64,000 nucleotides of DNA from Agelas oroides (taxonomy: Eukaryota; Porifera; Demospongiae; Agelasida; Agelasidae). Where the stretch lies: the NCBI GenBank assembly GCA_949130485.1, contig OX422186.1, positions 4,745,792 to 4,809,791 on the forward strand. Reading direction: 5' to 3'. The notes below the pieces were generated by a model that was not told the DNA's origin, did no database searches, and saw only the letters and a program-made list of their open reading frames with translations. Position 1 is the stretch's first letter, and each line of letters opens with the position of its first letter. A program made the translations under genes and the position numbers. Positions 19,561 to 33,100 of the stretch are shown in pieces.

Positions 19561-20189
19561 TGGACATAAAATGACTTTTACTACAGCATATATATGTCCG
19601 ACTCAGTCTGGTAGTCCATTTCTGTGTTCATTCCAGTCCAGTGGTTATTGACAGCTTATTAATTGCTAGCTATGCCCCACCACTCAGCACACTCAGCTGA
19701 CCACGTGCTGTTCAAGACATGTGGCAAGAGCATGCTCTGTCTGCACATTTACATTAAAACCAATTCATGACTACTTCGACCTGTAATTTAACAATGTAAT
19801 TTGTAATTTTGTCATTTTTCTGTAATTGTAATCATTAGTCGTAAGCAACCTTGTAATGGGTATTAATTGACGATTCCGGCTCAAGTAATTGTAATCAATA
19901 AAACCATGCCAGAATTCAATTACTACAATAACCCTGGTCTCCAAGCAATGTGAGAGCCGAATACTGGGACATCAGTCTCCAGTGAGCATTAACACAGTTG
20001 TTTAGCATGACACAGTGACAGAGTAGTCTTGTCTTGGTCTCGTTCAGATCGAGACTATATACAGTGACTATATGCTAATATCTTAGGAGTAGATCTGTAA
20101 CTGGTTGAGCCACTGGTGAAGGTTGTGAGTGAGAAACTATGACGACACTCGCATCTCTATCCCTGTTACCGTTACAAGAACATCAGGAG
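19561..20189. other. No gene seen
   Basis: Contains a TGTAAT-rich stretch (19780-19900: repeated TGTAATTT/TAATTGTAAT words) but no supported exon. Confidence 0.4.
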
Positions 20190-20198
20190 CATAGAGCC

Positions 20199-20451
20199 TA
20201 GTCGGGTGTAACCCGACCTTCGCGAAAAACGGAAGGTTGGGTGCCAGCCCTATACCCGAATTTGTTCTGCTGCAAAAATATTGCAGTCCAATCAGATTGC
20301 AGTATTTCAACCGCCACGTGCATGCACTATGCGCAAATTACATAACATATACCAGTATTCATACCTATTACATAACAGTTCAGAACAAATCCGGGTAAAG
20401 GGCTGGCACCCGACCTTCCGTTTTTCGCGAAGGTCGGGTTACACCCGACTA
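20199..20451. mobile_element. 253-bp MITE, TAGTC...GACTA ends, perfect 9-bp TSD
   Basis: Arms of about 70 nt are almost perfectly complementary (TAGTCGGGTGTAACCCGACC ... GGTCGGGTTACACCCGACTA). CATAGAGCC flanks it at 20190-20198 and 20452-20460. Each arm holds a smaller inverted motif (CGGGTGTAACCCG; TTCGCGAA). It lies just upstream of the first exon of the large gene. Confidence 0.9.
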
Positions 20452-20469
20452 CATAGAGCCCGCATGCCC

Positions 20470-20605
20470 CCACTCACCATTAGTCTTGCATTGGGTCTGC
20501 ATTGGGTCTGCATTGGGTCACCATTAGGTCACCATTAGTCTTGGATTGGGTCTGCATTGCCCCACTCACCATTAGTCTTGCATTGGATCTGCATTGGGTC
20601 TGGCT
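20470..20605. repeat. Short minisatellite of GCATTGGGTCT / CACCATTAGTCTTG words
   Basis: CATTGGGTCTG repeats three times in tandem, followed by TCACCATTAGG and CACCATTAGTCTTG(C/G)ATTGG copies. A 60-70-bp compound unit appears twice. It abuts the proposed first exon. Confidence 0.8.
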
Positions 20606-20615
20606 ACTTAAAGTT

Positions 20616-21166
20616 ATGCATTGTATCGACACTTGCTGCATTCCGGGATCCCAGGATTTGGCCCCGATCACCAGGAGACAGTCAGCCTTTGCCTCAACAC
20701 ACACAGTTGTAAGTCAGTAAGGCACTAGACACCAACAAGCGGCTCTTCTTCTCACTTGTTTAATTCCATTTTCGTACTTTTGTTTCTGTACTTTGGTTTC
20801 CACATTTCAGTGTTTTCCACTTGCCCCTTTGAAGTACAACACAACCCAAAAGTGCTGAAATATGCTAATGGCTAGCATCACAATACCAACGATGTTGTAT
20901 AGTGCAGGCTTTATCCTAACAGTTCAATTGTACAGGTTTTCCAGATGCTAGAAGCTGACAGGTGCTTCCCAAGATGATTTGAGATAGTTGTTAAACTTTC
21001 CTTAATGATGATGAAGACATTATTGTCCTTTCTTGTCTAAAATTGTAAGTAGAAGTGTGGGTGTTGCTAATCTTATTCTGTTAGGGACTGGTTTCGTATC
21101 AATCCCCTTGAAATGGTTCTACTGGGTTGTCAGTCTCTCACCACTAATGCTCCAGCTAGCAGAGAT
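20616..21166 (+). CDS. Large gene, exons 1-3 (residues 1-67)
   Basis: The exons are 20616-20708, 20936-20961 (26 nt) and 21085-21166. Exon 1 begins at the ATG after the minisatellite and ends at a consensus GTAAGT donor. The upstream frame stays open to 20502, so the true start could be further 5'. Exon 2 is a 26-nt microexon (VFQMLEAD). Exon 3 encodes DWFRINPLEMVLLGCQSLTT and ends at GTGAGT. Exon 1 is less certain than exons 2-3 because it has no motif and overlaps repetitive sequence. Confidence 0.5.
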
Positions 21167-24100
21167 GTGAGTTATCAGTTGTGGAACTATTGTTGCTGTT
21201 CCATGTTTCCATAAGATCATTGTCTGTGTCAATCTGTTATAGGTTTAAAGGAAAGTTGCACATTTGTTTAACACTAGCGCATATGTTGAACTTTTTGAAC
21301 TCATATTATGTATGGTTTTATTGAAGGGTTCAAGTGTTGTACTAGCCATAGATTGTTATTGCCAAACGCTTCGACCACCATATGGTGGTCTTCTTCAGTG
21401 GCAAATGATACAGATATGCAGACATCAAACAAGAAGGAGAGTTTTATTGCAGGTGTGGTGCACATGCATTCCAGTGTAATTGAGAGGGGGCGAGTGTGTG
21501 GGTATGGATCAGCTGGTGGTAGACTGATGGAAGTTGTCCTAGGTCTCTGTTAATGGGGTGAGGTTGCTGCAGTATGTGCAAGGATTCCAGGGTGCATCTC
21601 TGTTGGAGACTTGGATGGGAATCAAGTATGCAGACTTCAGTCCAGTTTATTGAATGTCTGGTGTCCATGGCATGCTCAGCCACAGCTTATAAAAATTGTC
21701 ATGGATACTGAGAATAGCTTGCAAATGATGCAGAGATATTCATGATGAAGACATTTGTCAAGTTTCTCTAGCTAACTGTACACACACAGGCTAATTCTGG
21801 CCTCCCACAATGCCTGGCTTATCATGCCGATATTACAAATGTATGTTGGAAGTCACCTTGCATACTAACCGAGCTATTCAACTCAGTGGACAGTTAAACC
21901 ACAGAAGAGTCGGTGCAACCTTCTGCAATTAGCCTGGTTTGTCTGCACTACTGTTAGTCCTCACTCATGCTCCAGCTGCCCCTCCCAAGATAGCTGTTTT
22001 CACTAAAAATGGACTTTTGTTAACCGTGTGTTCTATTTTTACATTTCTATTAAAGGGTGCACACACTGTCAAATTAGAGTTTGAAAGTACATGTACGTAC
22101 AAAAAATTTACTGTTCAACTCACTAGTATGAGGTTTGCTCTAGTTTGCCCCAGTTAAGTGGGTGCTGATTATAGGGTACCTGACTGCAGTGATGTTCGAT
22201 CTGTTCTTTGTTAGCATGGCACCATGCTCCTTGTGATGGAACCCATCAGAGGCCAAATGAGAACCAGACCACGATTCTGGAAGAAAATTTTCTCAGTTCT
22301 AACTCATACTCTTCTGGGAAATAATCCAGCAGTTGTTCTACAGGTTTGTTCATTAGTTGAAGTACGTTGTACTCTGGCTAGTAAGTATATGCACTTTTGC
22401 ACACACATGTAGTGACAGTAAAATTATGTGCATATATTACATGCAATGTGTTCAATGAGTGTTGCTCTGATTTTGGGTCCCAGCTAGCATGATTGAGGTG
22501 GTGAGTATGGCAATTCAATAATTGACAAGTGTGCTTCTTTTCACTAACACCAAACATATGGAATGCACACAGAATTTTGAAGATGAGAAGGCTATAGTAT
22601 CTTTCTGTGAAGTGTGTAGCAATATTTGTTTTAACCCAATTATCACTTCACATGAAATACTCTAATAATTCCGTAGTATTTTGTACCTTCCAACTCAAAG
22701 CATCAAAGTCCTGCAACTGGTATTAGCACTGTCTATAATAGCCTTCAGATCAAATCCTGGTAACCTGCCATGCACATGTGATGGACCAAGTGTGATCGTA
22801 ATACAGTAAAAATGAGGAGGCAGCTGCCTCCCAAGCCTCAACGCTAGCTACACCCATGACACACTTCCCTGTAGGTTTTAATAGGGAAATATCTAGTTTA
22901 GAATCTTGTGTACCATGTATGTACATGTAGCCCTGTTATCCATAGTCCTAAATATTTTCATTTTTCCAAAATGTATGTACATTTCTTCTTGTGTTTTGTA
23001 GAGGTGCTGTTCTGCAGTTTGTGGCATCTGGAGCTGTTTGAAGGAAATCCCCGAGTAAATTAATCTAAATATCATTACTGAATGGGCAAGCCTGAGTAAG
23101 ACACCACACTAGTTAGATATCTGGTGTACATGCTACATCTTTCATGCACCCATATGTACCCTGCTTCACTTCTGTGAACAATTGAAAGCTGCGTAGAACT
23201 TAAAATGTTGTAGTTGCCACTAAACTGTTGAAGCTCAAAATAATTTTGGCTGATTTGCTTGAGCAATTGATCTCTTTAGCAAACAACAGTGGAGCCATGA
23301 GTGCAGTGTAAAACAATACTTTTCTTCGGCAGTATTTATGTACCCACCTGTACACTGATTTCACCAGTAGTCAGGCTTGCCCTATGAGTAGCTACCTAGT
23401 TGATTTGTAACCATGTACTGGTGATCATTAACTCCATGTGACACCCTCACTGTGCTGTGCTAGTATGTGGAACTTGAAGTGACAATGCAGAGAGGGGGAT
23501 TTATACTAGTAACTTATGACCTGCTTTTGGCAAATTGTGCCAGTTATTTGCTTGTGAGCTGTAATACTAGCGTATTGAGAATGGTCATATGTGTTATTGT
23601 TGTATCAGGCCTTGAAATTTTCATATTATATTAGGTTTCAGTCTACATGTTGTGCTTGGTGTATTATCGATCTGAGGGTTGCAGAAAGATTGGGACATTT
23701 AGTTGAAACAGGAAGAGTATCTACCAGGTAATTTTTTTGCATTGTCTATTATCATTATAGTTTCCAATGGTAATTTATATTAAAGTGGATAGTTGTGGTG
23801 TTTCTAGCACAGTTAAAGTGGTGAGTTGTTAGAGATTTAGATAATATTCAAAGCATAGGCAAGTTAAATGACTTCAAACAGAAGTAGTTGACAGATATCT
23901 GCAGTGTGCTTATTAAGTGGCTAAGCCAGTAATTTCTCAGCAGTTGACATCTACAGTGAAATAGTAATGAAATTAAATTGCATCCTTGTAATTTACTGAA
24001 ATTAGCGGATCTCTATTTACTCCAAAATGGCAATTAATTCCTACAGTTAATCAGCTAAAGTCAAGCAGCAACAACGATCCTGGCAGCAAAGGGATGACTT

Positions 24101-27100
24101 AGGTGTAACAGCTGGTATCCCCATTCCCAAACTGCTGCCTGGGACAATTTGGTGTTTGTTTTCTTTCAGTTTAGAGTTGCAGCAAATGCTTACTGAAGTT
24201 GAGAGCCTTTGTTTAAATGCAAAGGAACTGGAGAATCTACTGAATATTGCCAGCACGGAAGAACATCTTGGGAAGCCAACTTTGACTACACTGTTATTGC
24301 CGCTATTGAAGGAATTCCTTGTTGTACCGACCCTTGGCATCCAGGTACACTTGTAGCTGTAGACATCATGTAGTGGACTCTTATTGTACTCTACTTTATT
24401 AACTTCTCTAGTTGCACATCATGCTTTCTGAAGCAGTGGAGTGTGGCGACATTCCCCTTCATTACAGCAAGTAAGATATCTGAAATGGGTAATACAATGT
24501 GAATAACACAGTCTGAAAATGGTTGCTGCAAAACCTTGACCTTGGAAATACATAGTAGACTATGGACTGATGTTTGTACTGATACTGAGCTCTGTAACAC
24601 CTGAGAATCATTGCCTAGAGCGGCAGTACCTCATGGTATCTGTAATGTCTATGAAATATTGTTAGTTACCACTTATGCTAAACGTTTCAGTGTTCTCTTG
24701 GTTTTTGCCACACTTTGCATGAGAGCAGACTTATAGCCTCATTCACAAGCTCATTTCCTCTTTCCGTCCGCGGGAGCTTGGGTAGAGACTAATAGACTAG
24801 TGCAAGTGTCTGATTACAATTGAAGACCTTAGTTTTAACTTGATATCTATAGGTAGTTATACGTATCATCATAGCAAAATGAGCTAAACATGCAAAGTGA
24901 TTGACTACGTACTAGCAAATTTAACTACCATGGCCATGTTACTGTAGCTTCTGGTTAAGACTAAGAGAAGAACAACTAGTGCCACCAGCTGTTTTAGACC
25001 TTGCTGCAAAAGCAGAACCATTATTCACTGTATTGCATATTTATCCATGCTGCATGCAAATGCCTTGGCCAACAGTACTTCGAGCTCTGCATTAGTCCTA
25101 AACTCTGTCCGGTTATCTCTCCATTATCAATGTCCAACAACTGTCTGAGAAACTTATTCTTATTTGGGGAGAAGATGATTGATGGAGAAGGGCAGTTTGT
25201 GTTGAGATATTACACATCAATCTAAATGGTCTATAGATCCTATCCCTGCTTAATTTTCTGAATAGTAGAAGAATCGGGACCATAGCTGGCTTTCCATTCT
25301 TTATGGTGAGGTATTGAAGACATATATCTATTTAGCTTGCAGAAGTTGTTATCAGCTATCAAGGAGTGTTCAAGTGATGCCAAAGCGTCTGTGTTCAACA
25401 TGCTGAGCATTATACAGGTACGACTCAAGATACCCAGCACATGTTAATTACGTTGTCATTCCTGTTCTAGTTTGCATACTGAATACTATAATTGGCAGAT
25501 TATGTGAATCAATTTCAGGTTATATTCCTGGACTTGCCTTGTACCCATGCCTAGAAGATACATAGGGCCCAGTTGCATTTAATTGCTATAGACTTCCATA
25601 GCTACTGCATCTGCTTCTGCACACTTGTGATGGCAAATAGATTCTGATCACAGCATTAAATTAGGCATATTGCTTTTGTTTGAAAAAAAGCTCATGATCT
25701 TGCCAGAAGTCAGAAACGTAGCAGAGGGGTACTGACTTGAGGCTTAGTGAAAACAATTATCTCATGTGGCTACCTATTAGGTAGAACCATTACAATAGGT
25801 AACTTGGGCTTATTTTGTAAGTCCAAAACCCTCAACAGCCAGTATCTCGGTCCGAAGACTGTGATGAACATGTGTATAAGTCGTGGAGAAGATTCCGGAA
25901 CAGTGCTTCGCTATTACATTGACCAGTCACTCAGTACAGGCACAAATTCTTCATTTCACTAATGCACGACCACGGTTTCGGCCTGATTGGGCCTCGTCAG
26001 GTGCATGCAGTGTACACAATGCATACGTGCAGGACTATATATACTGGTACACCATGGCGTGTGACGTTAGGCGTACCTACGCTTTATTTATTTATTTATT
26101 TAGACCAAACAATGTCACAGTGTTCATTATGGGTTTGGCAGAGATAGCTCAGTACAGCATCGGCTAGGAAGATGTACGTAAATCACCTGTACCCTCTTTG
26201 TGCTATGCTAGTTGTTGCGTTTGTGAACAGGTCCCTTTCTCTCCTCAGTTTATTTGGACCTGGGGAACAAGGCTAAATTGTGGACCAGTCCATAATTGGG
26301 GCAACATATAGTTTGGAATGGGATGATGTGCACGTGTCTGTGTGGTGTTGACTTTATGTTAATGCAATGCACATGATGTAAGGTGCATAACAAGTACATG
26401 TGTAGTGGCCTGAATCTCACAAAGCATGAGCACCTGCTGTGCCTAAAGTCCCTACTTTTGTGGACCTAGCATACTCTAATCTGTCAGTACTGCATCTAGT
26501 TCTTATTTGATTGTCACCAAGTCAGAAACGTAATCAACCCACACAGCTTGTCATGGTGAGGAGCCACGATCCAGCTGAATCTGAGTCTCAGATGGTTGAC
26601 GATGAAGGTGGATCTACAGAAATGTTAGTTGGAGACCTTTTTACAGCTCTGGCTGCTGCAATGATAAAGGTAGGTTAATATCATCCAAACCAGCACAAAA
26701 GAAGGCAGCTCATAAAATTGTAGGAGCTTTTGTAAAGCCGTATTCTTACCAAGCTGACAAGTCAATCTTCATTCTACAGTGTAGTAAAATTACTCTTTAT
26801 CACTCTGAGCGTGAGTGGTTAACTATTTTGATACATGTGGGGTGAGCCCAAGTGAATAGTGTCAGTGTAGATCAAGAGTTTTGACAACGAGTTGGTTGCT
26901 AAAACTTCATCTGTGCAATTGTAAATCCCAATGCGTGGATCATATATGTGCTAATGTACGTACCTAGTAGCCTCATCGTGGGACCATGAGTATGAGGCTA
27001 ACATAGCTAGTATCTGTGTTGGTGCACTCTCTACCATCTGTGCCATGTGCATTGCTGTTGCATTAAATTACAGTGTGAAGACTTATGGTACATTGTGCTA

Positions 27101-30100
27101 TGTATATAAAATATGAAAAATCAATGTTTAACTGGGTATGTGGTTTGCTCAGCTCATCCCTTATAATTATGTACTCTATTGCTACTTTGTATTGTCATTG
27201 TCTACAAATCACCCTCCTGTGAAAATATTCCTTGGCAATAAACGCATTATGAATAGGAAATGTGTAACTATGAATACGTACCTATAGCTGAAAGCAGTTT
27301 GTGGCTCAAAATAGTGTGCATTGACCATTGTACAGCAAGACCATATGTGAGCAGACAGGGTAGAGCCAGCTTGACTAGCGTGAAATGAACAATGTACTCT
27401 TCATATACAGTATTTTTTCCAGCGGAAATATATACAGTAGATTTAAGACCAACATTATTATGTTGATTGTATGGCTAATGTCATCATTTTATTGTTTAGT
27501 GGAAGGAGATGAGTAGCTTGCAGACGCAGGATATGCGATCAGATGTTCCTTGCAAACTCCTGGGTTTAGCTGAAGTCATGCTGGCTACAAAATCACTGAG
27601 AGAAGCTTTGCGAGAGGCAGCTGATTTCTTCCAGTGGCCAGTTACTGTACTGATGTCCTACTCTAATGAAGGTATTGCTATCCAGACATCATGGCAAGTG
27701 GGAGACAATTTGTATGGTGTTGATTTCACCCCCAGGGAATTCTGGTATTATGTTTATGCTGGTAGAATGAGAATTACCAAAAGTGAGATACTTGAATATT
27801 TTAAAAGGAGCTAGCATGCATGTACTTATATCTTCATTCATTAACCTCTGTGGGAAGTTGTGGCTGTACAAGACAAAGGTGGATTGTACTTTAGGTAGAA
27901 GAGCAGGGAGCAGCCAGTATGCTGAGATGTGATTGATGAGTGTGTATGCAACAATTTTGAACTGCTGAGGAGTTTACTGTAGCATCTAACTGACTTAACA
28001 CCTTCATCAAGAAATAGTAGGCTTTATGCTACATGAGTTGAATTTGGCCATTTTTGTACTAGTTTTATGTACCCAGTGTAACTGAATCTCTGTCCTGGTA
28101 TACATACCAAAATTTTGGATTATCACGAGATTTAACTTCAAGCCAAGTTTGGGCCGGAGCACATTGCAATTGTGATCTTTGTATGAACTATAAACCAGGC
28201 AATTTTTGTGAATGAGGAGTTAGCCACCACTCTCTCTACAGTAACTTGACAGATGCTTTTTTTGCAGGTTACTTGTCTGACTCTCCCCATGAGTTCTTTG
28301 TGGAGTTGCTAGAATTTGTCATGTCGTTGGTTGAACAGGGAGAGCCACCTGCAAAAGTACTCCAAACCTGCTTGCCAAACCTCTTTGGCCCAACATTTGG
28401 CATCAAGAACCATGCCGTGTCCTGCAAACTGCTGGAGTATGGTTGTCTAGCTGTGTATTCCCAACACAAGTGAGCCAGTAATTTCATCCCACAGTCTTAT
28501 CTCATCTACACATTAAATGTTGCTATATCTTTCTTGCAATGGATGTGCTATACGTACTTAGTACTGTAGTCTCACAAAAGAGCGCCCACACTCGAAAGTG
28601 CGTCCACCCTGAAGCGAGCTTTGTGTGGCTAAATGGTGCGCTTTCTTCGAGTGTTGAGAAGTGCGGCCTCAAGTGCTATGCACGTTAGAGGTGAGAAACT
28701 TCACGTACACTTTACTGAAGGGTGGCTTTGCGTAGAAGTACATAGCTAATACGGCCGTGTTCGCTAGCTACACCATGCTCACGGTAGTGTCGTGGTATTA
28801 TTTGCCGTTCAGAGCCTGTTGCGTGCAGTTAGAACTTGAGCTTCCAAGCCGATGGCTCCATTGTACGTTATTGTTTGTCCTATTCTTCAGCGAATTCGAG
28901 GACTGTGAGTCACTGTAAGCAACGTACGTAGTTAAATGTGAAAGAGCGCCCACCCCCTCTATGGCAGGCTTGTAAGGTGTTCCGCCCATGGGCGCTCTTT
29001 CGCGAGACTACCGTATCTCTCAAGCTATTAGATTACAGTTCTGCTTAAATACTACGACTTTACAATACCAAATTGCTTTATGTTGGAGGTGTTCTTATAT
29101 TAGGTTTGTGGATCCACTAAAATGTATTTACATATAGCATCTAACTTTTCCAATGGGTAAAGGACATAGTACATATACGTTCCATTTAGGGAGCTTTTCT
29201 GCTTTACAGGAAATCACTTCTCACAGAGGGCCTCAGGTTTCTGATAGATGTGTTTCACCTCTTTCCACCCATTGATGAAGTCAGGTAGGTCTCCATCACC
29301 ACACTTTCTAAGTTTAAATTGTGTAATCTTTTGATTCTATTGAACACATGATTCCAATCTCTACCATTCTATTTGACTGGATGCATGAGTATGTCAATGC
29401 CTCATTCCCAGGTAGTGAAAATTATGATAAGCCAGGTATGAGGCTATAGATATACATCAGTGGTACACATAGAAAACTAAACTTGAATATTTATTCAGTA
29501 GGTTAATTTGGTCTGGCCACTAAATTTTTGTGCAGAGGCATCAATGAAACTGCTTGTTTGATTGGAAATTCCATTGTCACATGCTGTGTCAAGCATGTCC
29601 ACTTTGTTGTCCTGCTCACAGTAAATTTTCATTATTCTGTAGTACCAAAATTTTGGGTCTGAAAAATGTGTACATACCGTACTTCTTTGAATAGACGTTG
29701 CCCTCGAATAGTCACTGCCCTGGAATAGTCACTGCCCTTGAATAGTCACTGCCCTGGAATAGTCACTGCCCTTGAATAGTCACTGCCCTTGAATAGTCAC
29801 TGCCCTTGAATAGTCACCGCCCTTGAATAGTCACCGCCCTCGAATAGTAGCTGCACAGTCAGGAGCTCTAAGTAATATAAACGCTGTCCTCAAATAGTAG
29901 CCATGGCACACACACACGTACGCAAATATTTTCTGACGATGGTCACTGGGCTAGCACTAGGGCTGTTTTTGTTGGATGACTCGTTTCCATGACAGCAGAA
30001 CTGTGAGGCTGTGATTACTACTGACAGCGTCTAACAGTCGTCACTGTATCGCTCGTATGTACCTTATCCAGCAGTCGTTGATGTCGGCGGGCTTTCCAAA

Positions 30101-33100
30101 GAAATAGCCGCCCTCGAATAGTAGCTGCACAGCAACGTGCAATGGAAATAGTAGCCACGGTGTTTGATCGAAGAAATATGGTAGGTCACATCCGCTCTTA
30201 TTCTGGGTATACAACATTACAGAATAGATTTTGTTTATGAATTGAAGTCAGTTGGCACTTTCCTTCACATGTAGTCGTACTGCAAAAAGTGATTTTACTA
30301 TTTAGACAGACAACTTTGATTAGACAAGTTATAACTGTTCAAATAGTAGCTGGCTTCTGCAACATCTCTTAAATGATGTGATATTTTACGAAGCAACTAT
30401 ACAATGTACCCAGAGCTCAGGCCAAAGCCAATGCCTTGCATCTAGAAGCCATGCACGTGAGTCGGCTGATACTGGAGGATCTGCTAAGCTCACTTCCACT
30501 GCAAGAAGAAGTTGGTTAGTGAAAGGAGAACATTGCTTTTGAAATGTTTATTATATAGCTGGATTGAATGTCTTTGAATTTACTGACAGGGTTTGAAGAA
30601 AGAGTTGAAGTTTCAGGTGAAGAAAATGTACTGGAGCTACCCATGCTAAAAGATGATAGCAATGGTACTGGTACCCTTGGAAGTGGTGACGTCTTTCAAC
30701 CTGTCTCCGACATGGAGAGGAAGTTAGACAGAAAAACTAGATTGCAAATTCTGTTGCAGTTGTTCCAACTGGCCTGTGCAATGGTGAGCAAAGCATGTTT
30801 GTTTATGCATGTGCAAGGCCTCCCTTTTCCATGTCCCATGTGTCATAGACATCCTGAGGACACAATACTTGTGTCAATTACAGCATACAGTTACGTATCT
30901 TAATGGTGCAATACCTCAACAATTACAAAACTGCTCATGTGGTCACCAAGAGATGCAGAGCAATCAGTGTACGTAGTTAGCATAAGCCTGTTCATTGTTT
31001 GTTCATCTGGTTAATGTGTATTTTTTGTACTGCTGAGTCAACTTCTTATTTTGTACGTAGATTCGAAATGGAGACAACATTTCATTTGTGTATGCAAGCA
31101 TTCTACCCAAGCTTTTCAGAGAGTCTAAGGTGCCAGTGAGATTCAACAAGAAAAAGCTGTCCAAGTAAGATCACATTCATGTGTATGTATGAGAGGATGA
31201 TAGACGTAGGCAGTTCTCTAAATGGTGCCAATGAACTAATGCATGCACATTGGTATAGCAGTTTTGACTAGTTTGTTCAAGAAATTTTAAACACACTGAT
31301 TTGGAAGTTGGGCCAAGTTTTGGCTTGTGGGTATGTCCTAATGTTCTGACCACACAATCATTTAATGATCACATTCTATGTTCTATTGACTCGTGACACC
31401 CTTTTCTCTCTCTCATTATTTTCTCTGATATCGAGGGGGTTTTTAAATCATAATTCCATCCACTCAAATGCTCACCAAGCAATTGCTCTTACCCATATAG
31501 AACCTGCTCTCTACCAGGGTGGTGAGCATGAGTGTGTTTGTGTTATATGTAACCCTACCTTGTACTGTAACACTACCATCTTTCACAACAATAACTGTTT
31601 ATAATCCGTCGCGCTCCTTATTAATTTAAAATATTTATATTCCGTCATGCTGCCGTAGGTTAAATACATTAGACCATACAGCATGGTGGCAATCCAAAGC
31701 GGGTCATTGGCTAAATGGTTAAGGGTTAGGGTTAGGGCTAGGGTTAGGGTTAGGGCTAGGGCCAGGGAATGCACTACTTCTTGAACATCTTTGTCTTAGT
31801 AGCCTCTTATGAATATTTAATAAGATGACGTAACCGTTTCAAACCGGGTGAACTTAGTCTATCCCGATCTGCTTACGTGGCATCACGCGTTCAATATACC
31901 TACGTATAAAATCATTACTACATGTATTGAGTGCGCTACCGTGCCTTGGGCTAATATTATGCACGTAATGCGCGAGTATAAAGCAGGTGAAGGGATGCCT
32001 TGCTATTCACTATTGATAAACTGATGTCTGGCACAGAAGCCGCAAAACTCTGAACTCTACTTGAGGTAAATTTGCAGCACAAATCCTGATCTCTAAAGCC
32101 TTCTACTTCAGGTCTTGTAGCTAAGTAGCAGTGAACTTTGTTTTCCTAAAGCCTACTAACAAACATTTTACGTAAGTATAGCACTGAACTCTAAAGTGTT
32201 CGAGCCAAGGTAAACCTGCAGCACTAACCTCTTATGAGCATCTTGGGGTGCGGTTATGTGGAAAAATAATTGTTTTTGCAACTAATTAGAATGTGCCAAA
32301 AAGTATTCTCTGTACCCTTCAAACATATTAGCGAATGGTTCTAGGTCAAGATTGAGATGGACTGTCTTGTTATAGACAAGACTTCTGGAGACTCATGATC
32401 AGGCATTCACTCAAGCGTAGAACTGTACTCACTGTACTGTTTATCTTGTTATTATAAACGAGTCATGCAAGGCCTGAGGCTGAGCTGTGTAGCTTGTTCA
32501 TTTACAACTTATGCATTAGTCTACTGTAAAAATAGTAGCTATGATGAGTCCATATGCTGCCATCTGGTGTCTTCTCTTTGAAAGCTACTTTGTAAAGTTT
32601 CAGTTCATGCTATCACCTTTTTAAGGTATATAGCATGACTGTGTTTAGAACCGCAGATAGAAATGGACTGTACTAGCGTACCTGTGTACTGTTTTTGGGA
32701 GCACAGAGCTGCAAAGCAGCTAGTCAATTTTGCTTACTAACAAGGGAAGCACGTAGCTACTGTACTTCGCTAACTAGCATCCATTGATTGGAATGCTTGT
32801 TAAAATTATATAACAATTTGTTCCATGAATTAGAGCAAACTGTGTTCCTAGTGACTATGGTATGTACATATCACCATTACAGTGTAATCCCATTGCCAAG
32901 CTCTGAAGAATAGACTGACCTTTGCTCTAGTGAGTTCTGTGCCCTGTCTGACCCACAAGCCCTTCTGGAACTGTTTATCTGGTGCCACATTGAGTGTAGT
33001 GTAAGGATGGTGTTGAAACCGTAGCTGCAGATTACCATTTAGGTTGTTGGCAAGAAGTGGGCATTTAGAAACCTGCATAAATTGTGGTAAGTGGACTTCA

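Noticed and set aside
20936..20961. 26-nt microexon as a chance match
   Set aside because: Rejected as chance because both splice sites are good and it joins exon 1 (phase 0) and exon 3 (phase 2) exactly. I kept it as exon 2, with exon 1 itself being the weaker link.
26140..26215. tRNA-like A box (GATAGCTCAGTACAGCAT)
   Set aside because: No B box at the right distance and no acceptor or T stem can be formed.
31724..31766. A chromosome end
   Set aside because: Unique coding exons of one gene continue on both sides and the units are mixed TTAGGG/CTAGGG, so it is interstitial.
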